Shown piece by piece: positions 48,538 through 60,500 of a stretch of DNA of 64,000 nucleotides. Origin of the DNA: Gyrodactylus bullatarudis (taxonomy: Eukaryota > Platyhelminthes > Monogenea > Gyrodactylidea > Gyrodactylidae). The notes beneath the pieces are model-generated. The model saw only the letters and a program-made list of their open reading frames with translations. It was not told the origin of the DNA and did not search any database. The position numbers and the translations under genes are program-made. Location of the stretch: assembly GCA_012064415.1 (NCBI GenBank), contig SSNU01004331.1, positions 454,135-518,134 of the forward strand. Direction: 5' to 3'. Numbering within the stretch: position 1 is the stretch's first letter; every line of letters begins with the position of its first letter.

Positions 48538-51500
48538 TTATCCCTTGTTATAGGATTTTGTGAGGGAGTTTGGAGCGATTTTGTCAAAGAACAACTTGAA
48601 TTTGCTATGATTCCTAGTTAGGTTGATGTGATGGGTGGTGGTATTGTTGACAATTTCATAATTTTCATCGCTTCCTTGCCCCTTGGCTGTACCGATTGTA
48701 TTCAACTCCTGGTTACTAATGGAATATGGCAGGGAAGAGGTTCTCTTTGTAAAGTAGGCCGAGTCCTCGGAGTACTCATTACTCGAGCTAATCGAAATCT
48801 CCCCTGAGTCATCGACAAAGGGAATGGTTTCGATTAAATTTCCCAAATTTCCTCCCTTAGAAGAGGAATCGGATGGCTTTTTATTCTTGACAACCGAATT
48901 CAAGGAGATTTGACTGAAAGCGTGCATTATACCTGGTTTTTGCCAGGTGGAAACATTTACATTGTTACTCTTTGGTGTTGAATTCATCAAGTTTATATCT
49001 TGAAAATGAGAATGAGACTACTCAGAAGTGACCAAAACTAAAGTTTTACATACCATTTTTATGATGATGTTTTCTGTCAACCTGACTGAGTGACCTTGAT
49101 GATAGAAAAATGGGATTAAAATACGAGGATCAACATGTACATCTTTCCAACATTAAACTAACCTCTGCAGGTTTACCCGAAGATTAGTCCTTGGTCTTTT
49201 ATCATCCAAGCCCTGGGGTTCCTCCTGAGCATAGGCCGTACTGAAGACCTTGTCGGTAACCTGTAGAAAGTCCTGCTCCTCCTGTCGACTTGTGATGAGG
49301 GATCGCCCCATATCTCGACTATTTGGGACAATTGGCTTTAGGATTTCATTGATCTCATCTTCTGTTAATAAATGCACTGGTTTTGTATGGGATATCTCGA
49401 GGTACTGGTTACAGTCATTGATGAACTCCTGCTGAATCTTCTCATAGTACTGACACGAGGTCATATTCGATTGACCCACAGATGAATGTGTAGATGTCCG
49501 ATTAGAGATTGAGGAGAGAAATGAAAGGTTCTCGTTATTCGATAGAAAACTAGAACAATTTGACGCTTGACTGTCTGAGAATTGGAATGAATTGTATTAT
49601 AAGAATGAATGCTTTCTTTCAAATTTTTAATGAGCTCACCTTGGAAATCGATAAGACTGTAACCATTGTTGTTGTTATTATTAGTATTGCTATTATTACT
49701 ATTATTATTGGGGATAGAATCATTAAAGAGAGCCGACATGAGCCTATTACTTATGGAAAGACGATGCTGGCGCTTATTAATCAAATTCTCCGTCTCAGCG
49801 TTATCCCGGAAGCGTACTTGTGGACTGGGGTCTTCCATTGATTTTCTCTCTCGTTCTTCATTTATCTCAATGGCGATACATCGAAAGTCAATATCGGACA
49901 AGTCTAATCTAAATAAAGAATTAATAAAGAAGTACCTTCAACTGATGGTTCCTTCTTCGGGAGGGGTTGGGTTGTATTCTTGAAAATTCTAATTGGACCT
50001 TGGATGATGGATTCATTTGAATAGTTCCTAGACCGAATTGTTGGTTTTAAGCACCCGTTAAAATGGTGCACTGGATTGCCATTGACATCTAACGGTTCAC
50101 TTATAACATTGGCCATGGTCGGGCTCTGTTGTTGAAGTGTCTGATTTAGTATTGGATTTATCTTGGCCAGACGTCCACTATTCAGGGAGTGTTTTCGTTT
50201 GGCGGTTCCCTTATACGAGCTGCTTCGTTTAGTTGAGCAGACACCATGGTTGGTATCATCAAAAGACATGTTCAACACCAATTGACGAGCGTGCTCCGGT
50301 ATTTTGACATCATAATGATCCAGGATCAACTGTTTTATCTTGAGGCACCAAGTATTCTTGATGTCCTGGTTATCGGAGATGAGGGAAATTTGCTCTTTGG
50401 AGTTTGCATTCTCAATAAGATGAAAGGTAAACGGATTTTTTGGTATGAACTCGACCAACATCATATCCTTAAACTTGATAGATAAAGTGTAAAGTTTATT
50501 CATTAATTTGTGATGAAATCAATAGAATTTCAATATTTACCCTGATAACATGTCTAATTTCAATGACTGGGAGAGCCGTTGAATTGGGCTGATTGCCAAT
50601 CTGACTCAAGTCTCCATTGTTGAGGGTTGAGTCAAAGGTACCCTTGCAGACAACAAGAGTGTTGCTAAATAACAAGACAAGTCTACGATCCCTCTTCCTT
50701 GGCATACGAAAGGTGTTCATTTTGAGGAGGTCACCCCAGGAGTTTACATCCAGGTCTAAGGATTTCAAATGCTCCATCAACTCAAACATTCGCTTCTTTT
50801 CATTGATGAAATCAGCTACCTAAAAGATAATTTCGAAATGGGGGTTTGAGCTTTCTATGAAATTGCACAGCTCTTTCTCGTTAATTACACTATGAATCGA
50901 TAAAATATTTTTTAATGAATGAATTCAAGTAAAAGTAGTAAATAAATTTCGACCATGACACGTGTCAATTATAATTCTTTTTATGTGAAACTACTAAGAG
51001 ATGGTCGAATGAGTGTTTTATTTTGGTTCATGATCAAAATAGAAATCATTAATTTTTAAAATTAGAACTCTAAATTGCGCTCATTATCGAGAGAGAGATA
51101 AATTGAAAAAAATCTTTTCTTCACACTGCTACGTGGTAACGCCCAAATACAGCAACTAATGAAAACAAAAGAAACTTTTCTCTTTGTACTACTACTTATA
51201 ACTCATTGAATTAATCTTTTATTTATTTACAAATGAATATTACAGCAGTAATGAAATCTAACAGTACTGCAAACGGATCAAGGTAGGATAACTTGAAGTA
51301 GTATTTATCTCAGGTTGTCTGAGATAAAATTTGTTTTCTTTTCCATTCACTTTAGAGATATCAAAATGAATTATTCAGATTGCAGAGTAATATTAGTTTT
51401 TGTATTCTCTTGGCAGAGATATACAACTATAGGCAGAGAATAGAGAGAGAGTACGCTCTGTAAAATTGAAATTTGAGTTGAAATAATTGATTAGATCATT

Positions 51501-54500
51501 TTGATAGATTTAGATCCTCGTATGGATAAATTTAGAGAGGATTCAAATTTTACTAAGGAAGTATTCATAAAAGTACACGATAGAGAGAATGATTCAACCC
51601 GAATATCCCGAATTCGGTCATAAAGACGAGAACAAAGTAGTAAGCAAAGTTTATTTTAATCCCACACACACACACACACACACAATTCTAAATTTATATT
51701 CGCTTTGGATTGATTGTAAGAAATTATATTCGCAATGTAATAATTATTAAAGTATTATGTAACCTTAGGTAAATGTGTGTAAACTATTTTTAGTGCTATT
51801 ATGAAAGGTAGGAGGTTAAACTCATGCCTACCAGAATAGAGGTGAACTTGTTTCTCTCATAAAAAAATGATAAACAAAAGGGATCATGATTATTGGAGAA
51901 TTGATATCATTCCTCAATAATTTAACCTGAATAGAGGATAACAATCCAGTTCCCTTAACCGGGGGTAACTGTTCTGCTTAGTGGAAAACGTATCAGTTTA
52001 TAAAAGATTAATGAATTTGCTAATTAAGGATTGTGAATGAATTCCAGTTTACTACTACTCTGTATATGAAAAAGTCAAATGAACATATTAGCCAATCAAA
52101 AACTGGCTTCAAAAAATGACCTTGAATAAATTTTAAATAATGATGAAGAATTAAACATCAAAATGTAGGAAATACCGAATATATTACATAAGAATGGGAA
52201 CAATACAAAGATGGATTTGAAAAATAGTATTTTGATTAAAAATTTTGATTCTTAGAATTTGTAACGAAAGAAGAGGAAAAACCGAAAAACAGCTGTTGTT
52301 GAATTTTGGTCAAATTATACTGTCCTGTGTTTTTGTTCTTTGAAATTCAATCAAGAAATAATAATTGGCTCTAAAATGTTTAAAATTTTCTAGCATGAGT
52401 TTTAGTTGATACCCTCCCCCCTTCTCCAAAGTATTTTCATGATATCTTCTTCAGAAAAGATAGTTGCTCTCCATATGTGAATACACAAGTGTATTTTCTG
52501 AATTGAAAGACAAGTTTTTTTTGAGATTTTCTCCTATTTTTCTCAAAGAATCACATGTAAAGATTATGGGATTATCAATGATTCCGTTTATTTCTTTAGG
52601 TTATTCGGCTTATTTAAAGAGCTGTCCTACAAGTTTCACAATGATTAATTCCGACATTTGAATAGGTCGTTTACTGATAATTAAATATCAATAATAACAA
52701 CAAAGATTGGCCATCTAAACATGTTACTTGAATGGAAATGACCGTGAAAACTTCAAAAGAAAACCTCATTGTTTAGAAAACTCTATTTTATGCCTGTGTA
52801 GAAGAAAGGCTGAGATTGCTCTTTTGTTACAATTTGTTTGTATAAATACAATTGCTACAAAAACTGAATTCACATGCAGTAGCAGTTAAGATGTAGAATG
52901 AACTGCAGTTATTATCAAATAAGTAAGTAGAATATCACAATCTCTCTCTCTCTTGTTAATTGTGATTAGAACAGGTATAGTGTTGATGATGAAGAATCTC
53001 TGTATGTGTGTGTAAATTTTCTGGAAAAGAAACGGTTGTAATGAAACAACTAGAGAGAGCAAACGAGTAATGAATGAATCATCAAATAGAGCTTATAATA
53101 AAAAGAACAAGAAAATCATACAAATTAACAAGAATATGTTCCCAAAACAACATGGAATGTTCCATACCCTTGTAATGAATGACTACTAATCACAATGTCA
53201 AGGCAGGCTAGAGAGAAGGCAGTACAATGTTCATGTATTAGGATTGAAATCTAATGAACTGAGTGTGTTAATTAGCCCATAGCCAGTGTTTCTACTCAAC
53301 ATCGTTTGGCAATTGAATTTCGATTCCTTAATCATTCTCATTTCTAAAATGATTTAATGTCTAATTCTTATTCTGAGAGACTTCTTTTGAACACTCCTTA
53401 TTGAGAGACTCAAACACCAAATGATGATATGGACGAGATCTGCATTTAGATAGATTAAATTGATAGATCATCTCAAGATGGCGATGGAGAGGTGAAACCT
53501 CAAATATCTCAAGAACTGTTGGCAGTTAGATGTACTCCTGTCTCTCTCTTTTTCTATTTTAGAATAGAGTTTTGCCCTTATAATAATAAAATAAGAATTT
53601 TTTACAATGATTTAATTGATGATTCATCAAAAGATTTTAATTGCACACTTGAAGAGTGAGCGAGAAAAAATAATGGAACCCACATTTCTCTCAATGAAAG
53701 GTGTTAAAAGTTTCTGTATTTGTCTTATTCTCTACTTTGATTCATTCATTTTCTAATCAGGAATCATTACTTTCACTCTTTCTTTTAGTGTCACACACAC
53801 AAACGACATTATGCATCGGGTAAGCAGTGCAAACTATATTCAGTTGTGAAAAGTACAAGAGAAGGCCACCTTCTTCTTAGTGTCACGTTTCAAAACTACG
53901 CTACTCATTGAGAGATGATGGAGAAAATAAAATTTTACAGAATTCATTCATACTAGAACAATACTGTTTTGTAGTAAGAACTTTCTTTTGTAAATTTGAC
54001 AAATACCCCATTTTCACGTGTATTTGAAAAAAATTTATTCCGGGGCTGCATTAGATGAGTAGAGAAATTCTCCACATTTTTTTCATTGATTAAACAATAA
54101 TAGGAGTATTCTAATATTTTGATGAAAAAACAGAATATTCGTTCAATCATGTGACCTATTTAGTATCATCGGTATCTCTCGAAAAAATCAACGTTTTCTA
54201 CCCTCTCGCCTAATAGAACAGACGTGGTAGACATTTCGCTTAGTGGTCACTGAATTGTATTTCATCGAATCAAAAATGAAATTTCTAGCTTTAACACCAA
54301 TGGACGTACTTTTAGACGTGAAATAAACATTTTTCATTTGTAATTCAACCCCTTGAAGTACTTTAATGGTTAATAAAGTACAAGCACAAGTGAGCTAATG
54401 ATAAAAAAACGAAAAAAAACTAAGGAGGCTGTATTGGAACTTTCAACCTACAGACCTATTCTCATGAATAAAATGGAAACATTTCTCTATCTTTTAATGA

Positions 54501-57500
54501 GATGGATTGGTTTGGAACAATGGAAACTCACTGATATCATGGCTTCAAGGGCCTTGCGTAAATTCATCTGATGCTGCTTCATTTCATCGAGTTGATTTGG
54601 ACATTCTAAAAGTCGAGAATAGATTTGATAAGTTTATTATTAATAAAACTCTACAGAGTGTACACAAATCGGAGAGAGGATCTCTAAAATTGAGTGATTC
54701 TCTCATGTGAACTTCATTGCACACAGTTCTTTCCAAGTTTGTTACCCCCAAAAAAAAGAAAATACCTCTGTAGATGAATTTCATGCAGCATATAGTAACA
54801 TTCAAAGAAAGGTCAACTGAAAATTTCTCTCTCTTTCTCTCTTATTCGATTGAAACCGGAAGAAAAAGTAAGAAAAGTTGAACTAAACTCTTTCATCGAC
54901 CTCTAAAATGTTGACATTTTTCTCTGATACCTAGAAATATTTCCAAAGTTTACATTCAAATTCTCGCAAGAATGTTAAAAATTACACACTATCATCGAGT
55001 TTTCTTAACCAATCAAATTTCGTCTTGAAAATAATCGACCAAACACCAAAAATACGCCGAGAAAAATACATAAAGACCCTTACTAAGCAAGAGGGGAGTT
55101 AAAGTGCCAATAAAAAACTTGAACTTGTTTTTGTTGCCAGCCAAACGTCTAAGAGTAGCATAACCGAAACCATTTAAAACATTGTTATTATTAGTGTACA
55201 CGATGGAGGATGGTAAACAACTTGCCTTTGATTTTTTACGTTTGTTTCTCTTCTACGTACGTAGTTGAAAGAATGACGATATACTTTGATGTATGTTTTT
55301 TTCTCAAATAATGTATTTTTATTATTGTATTCCCAACATATTTAACATAAGATACATAATTATTAACATACATAATATTATTAATAATAATAATAAATTA
55401 GAGATGGTAACGATGCAGCATGATAGATTCAGTATTCAGCTGAACGATATACACAGTGTCTACCAAATTATTATTATTGTTATTGAAGGAAAGAAAATCT
55501 GGAAAAGAAAACATGACGAAAAATCTTGCTGTAATTTCTAGATCTACTTTTAAATCCTCATAGATCGAAATTGAATCTATATTTCACAATATTTCTACTA
55601 TTTGAGAATTCACAGGACAGATATGTGGGTGAAGGAAAAATGCTTTCACCTCTATGCTTTTCTCTATTTATTTCAGAGTTTCTGGTCTTTTTACAGTTTA
55701 TTTGTTAATAGGGATAACTGCAAAAAGTAGAAAATAGAAGATTCTCAGGAAATGTTCATTCAATACAAATAATACCCTTATAATACCCTTGATAGAACAT
55801 TTTCGAACACACTTTTCATTCAGTAGAAGTATTCTTTTTCAATCTTACAAATAATAAAAGTAACTAGAGTACACGTTGCAATCAGTAGAAGATAGAAGAG
55901 AACAGAACACCTTGCATTTGTAATATACAATAAGCTTTAGGTAATCTTTTGGCAAATCTAGCCAATGAGTCTCAAGACCGTAGAATTAATATCCTAAATG
56001 GCAAATGGCACGAATTTCAAATGACCTAGAATTCTCTTTCCTGAGTGAAGCCATAAACTGTCTTGATGAATTTCCCGAAAATGTTGGCAGGAATTATAAT
56101 TAGACTCAGGCTAACTCAAGATAAGTTTTTTGACCCTATTTGTCCGTCCATCTTTAAATTCTACGAAAGCGATGATGGATCATTCCGCCAAACTGAACAT
56201 TTATCACACCAGTTTCAATAAGTAAGCGTAAATATTGTGAAATTTTTGTTGAATGAAAATCTTCTATTTTTTTGTAAATACACAGAATCAAACGTCCTAG
56301 TTATTGATGACCAATCTTCTACTTTTTGTAATTTAATAATAATAATAAATTATTATACTCTTAGACGTTCACTATTTCATTGAAACTTGTCAACTACTGA
56401 ATTATTTTTTATTCAAATTTCTATAGTTTTATCCACTACTGTTGAGTAATGTAAATTAGACATTGGACATTTGGTTTTTTATACTGTATATATTCCTCGA
56501 TATTCCTAAATAAGCAATTTATAAAACAAGCAAAAGCATAGAAAGCTATCTCTCTTGTTTTTACTAGCTGAACTGTCTTAGTTTAGCTTATATTAGTATA
56601 ATGCAAATCCCCTGAAATTTCCCAGTGATGCCTGCCAATCGTTCATCATGTCTAGAAATTGTATTGCGTAGAAATTATTACAGTAATACTATTATTATAA
56701 CTGTATATGTGCATTTTATTCATTTCAATTCGACATGAAATACATTTTTTATTACTAGTTTCATTTCTAGAGGAGAGAAAAAGACAAGAGTTAAATCGAG
56801 GTGTTAATGGAAATGGGTTACACAATATCCTTTTTTTATCGAATCAATCTGATTGCTGATAAGGAATAAGCTACATCCGTACCTCTCTCTCTCTACAACC
56901 AGGTTTCTTTCATTGAAATCTTAATTTTTATGTATGAATGAATGAATAATAATAATAGTTGATGCAATGAATTTTCAATTGTGTATGATTACTCACCCCG
57001 AGCAAGAATCTGCAGACCCATGCTGAAACTCTTTTCAATGACCTGAAAGAGAAATGAGAGTGAATTATAATTCATTGATGAGTCCAATGAGTCCATTGTA
57101 TAGCATAGAAGAAAGAGTAGAATCAAGTAATACTACATGTTGTCTGCCGGATTGCTTGATGCTCTTTCTCTCTTCTCGTTCAACAATGCACATGTTCCAC
57201 TTGGATGATGATAATGATAGATAGCTAATACAGTGAAAAAATGATAGCTTCATTTATTAATTATTCAAGTTACTAGACAGACAAAAACATGATCTCTCTC
57301 TCTCTCTAGAAGGAATTTAAAAAAAACTCTTGTTTATAATTCATCTATCTATAGTATACTTTACATGTAGATGTCAAAATTGTCCACTATTTTGATAATA
57401 ACTTCACTTGTAGTAAGATTCATTGAAAAATTGTTGGTGCGTATTCAACATTTTAATAATATTTAGTTTAACAATTAGGATTTTTCTTGCAACTACTCAA

Positions 57501-60500
57501 AACGACATGAGAAGAATTAGGATATCAACCAAAACCCCATATCTTTTCCGTGTCTAATTAAAAGAGATGAAATTTTAACCAGTCAATCGTACATCTGAAA
57601 GTTTCATCAGTTCTAGTATTTCTATTATCCAAGATACATCTCTCTTACTGGGCAACATGTACCCAAAGATTCTTTCAGACCTTTGATCCCCTCACTTTTT
57701 TGGTTTAACATTTAATATGGTCAAAATCTAATCCAGTCCACTGACAGGATTCTAATGGTCTATGGAACATAATGTCTTGATTGAGAGATTACTGATGTGA
57801 AAAGTTTGCATTACCCTGTTAGACGAAACAATTCAATATATTTTCTGTACTTACTTCCTTCAATATCGTGACAATAAAAATGTTGACTTGAAATTAGTCA
57901 GATTATTATGCCTAAAGGAAACTGACTATTAACTCCAAATCATCAACACTCCTTGAATAGGCAATTTGTACCCTGAGTTCCTGATTTATGGCATTCAATT
58001 TAAATACGAATCATCTGATTGTGATGACTTGACCAATCTTAAATTGATCATGTCTCACATCAGGCTTAAAATCGATTACTCTTTGCTTTAGTCTTTGCTT
58101 TATTCCTATCTTCATTAACCAGATGATTTTCGAATTTCTTGCAGACTCTAGTTCCCAGGCTTTCCTATTGCTCAAATATTTACAACTCGAGAGCCTTTAC
58201 CTTATTTTATGACTTGACATTTTATCTTTTTATAATTGTACAGATCAATCTATCCATTTTATTTATTGTATTTTATTTCTATTTGTACAAGCAGATTTCG
58301 TTATAGTTTGTGTTTATATTTTCAATTAAATATAAGATTTTTTTCTAACAAAAAAAATTAGCATTCAATATGTATAGTTATCATTGTAAAGTTCATCTCT
58401 ATCACCTGGACAATGGACATGGAAGAGATTAAAAGATTTCACGATTCTAAGATGACAATATCAATAGAAGATTAGAAGTCATTAGCTGAGCTCTGTATTA
58501 CAGAGAAGATACTGGGTAACCAAAAGGGCTCTGAACGAGTCTGTGGATACAAACTGTGTTATAGTAAAGGAGTTTTGATGATAATAATGATATGGAAATG
58601 ATAATTAATAATAATAATAGTTAGTTTCATGTACTTTTAACGAGATAGGAAGAGAGAGAGAGAGATATCTTGGATAATACAATATCCAAGAGAATTGATG
58701 AAATTTTCAAAATATGCATATATAATTGACTGATTCAATTTCAACTCTGTAAATCTTTTCCTCTCTTGAATTTCATTCACATGTAAATACACTGTACATT
58801 TTACAGGAAAGGAGATCCAACCACCAACCAGTTTATTAATTTTTTAATTTTTCTCCTACAAAATATAGAAAAGAAGTATCAATTTAAGCAAACGAGAACA
58901 GTTTAGCTTAAAGATCAACCCATATCCATAGTGTGGATAGAGTTTATTTTCCATCTTCTACTTCTTTATCACTATGTATGTGCAATTTATTTATGCAAAC
59001 GCGTGTAGATTGTCGGCTATGATCTTGTGGGAAATACAATATCTTAACAAAATATGGAGAGAATTGAATTTCAGAATTAACTTACTTAAAGTACAATTTA
59101 AAAAAAAATCACTAAGGTCAATAGATTTGTTTCAAGAAAGATATCCCTCGCCTTTTTGTCTTGTCGATGAATAAGAGAAAAGACTCAGCAATGTATCAAG
59201 TTTATAAGCAAAGAAGTAATTCAAACATTTATGACACTTTAGTACACTTTAGTAGGCGAGAATCTAAACATTAAAAGTCAAACTTCTAGACAACCATTGG
59301 GCCAATTCCCCTGTTTATCATGTTCGTTTATAGACTCATAGATCAGATAGTTTATTTTGGCTATTTTTATCAAGTATCTTTGATACTCAATTTGGTTTCT
59401 ATCAAGTTTATTTTTGGATAAGTACTATAGTGTTTAATTATCTCTGTTTACCATGTCTATCTCATGTCGCAATGTTTAAATACAAGTCTTTGCTCAAAAG
59501 TTTCCTATTGTAAACAAGGTTTAGGGGTATAATCAGGATAGATCTTGAATCAAACCAACTTTAAATTGATATTTCTTGTTCTGTACGAAAGATTATTCTG
59601 TATTTTCTTCTAAACCAGAGAACATGTTTCATCTATGAATAAGCAAGAGAGAATTTTCAGATCAATTGTCTCTGATTAAATCTATGTTAGGTGTGTTGGG
59701 CATCTAGTCTAATTAGGGAAGAACATTTCATGTTGAGATGAATAAATGCAAATTGTGGACATAAATTCCTTCAGATGTACTAAGAGGAATGCATTTCTAT
59801 CGTTTAGCAAAGATAATAAACAATGTTTATTAAACATGTTCAATGGGATAGGAGATACAAAGATTGACAAACTAAATGAAGACATCTCTTCTACTCAAAA
59901 ATAGAATGAACAATCAGGCTAGTTGAGCTAGCAATGATCTTTATGATTGAGGAACCAGTCAAAAGCCTTCCTTATTAAACATGCAATTCAGTGTTACAAT
60001 CAACTTCAGGTATAAAGTAGTAGTCAGAATGGGATCTTTAACCCTTCCAGATCCCGGGAATTCCAAAATCAAGCTTGAATAGAAGTTCAATTGATTTAAT
60101 ATTAGAATTCTGCATTTGTAAACCTTGGAGGTAGGTTTTTGAAGAAAAGTTTTTGAAAAAAAACAAACTTTCTTTAAAACAGTATGACACGAGTTTGACG
60201 AATGATACAGAGCTGGGATCTTTCCTTATTCCAGGAGATTAATAGATTTCCTATCGGATTCAATCGTTTCAATTGATTGATCAAAACATTCGAAATGGAA
60301 ATAAATTTCATCTAAAGATTTGATAGATATAGAGAAGAAGATATTCTTCAGAATACTCTCTACTATAGATTTACTCAGAGACTGCACTCAAAGTAATTTA
60401 GTACAAAAATGAAGAGAATTATTTTTATCGTAACTCGATGAAGATATTGACGCATTCTTTTAATCAAAATACCAATAATACCAATAATAATCTGAGATAT

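Noticed and set aside
49058..49081. Use of the nearer CAG acceptor giving a 28-nt microexon
   Set aside because: It leaves phase 0 and an immediate stop in the terminal exon; the acceptor four bases upstream gives 32 nt and an open frame.
49560..49983. Plus-strand open frames opposite the PLEKHG exons
   Set aside because: They are antisense shadows of exons whose minus-strand frames, phases and domain matches are clear; the plus frames are low-complexity L/I runs.
55013..55201. Minus-strand 62-residue frame (NGFGYATLRRLAGNKNKF)
   Set aside because: Composition is somewhat protein-like, but there is no family match, splice partner or repeat copy to support it.
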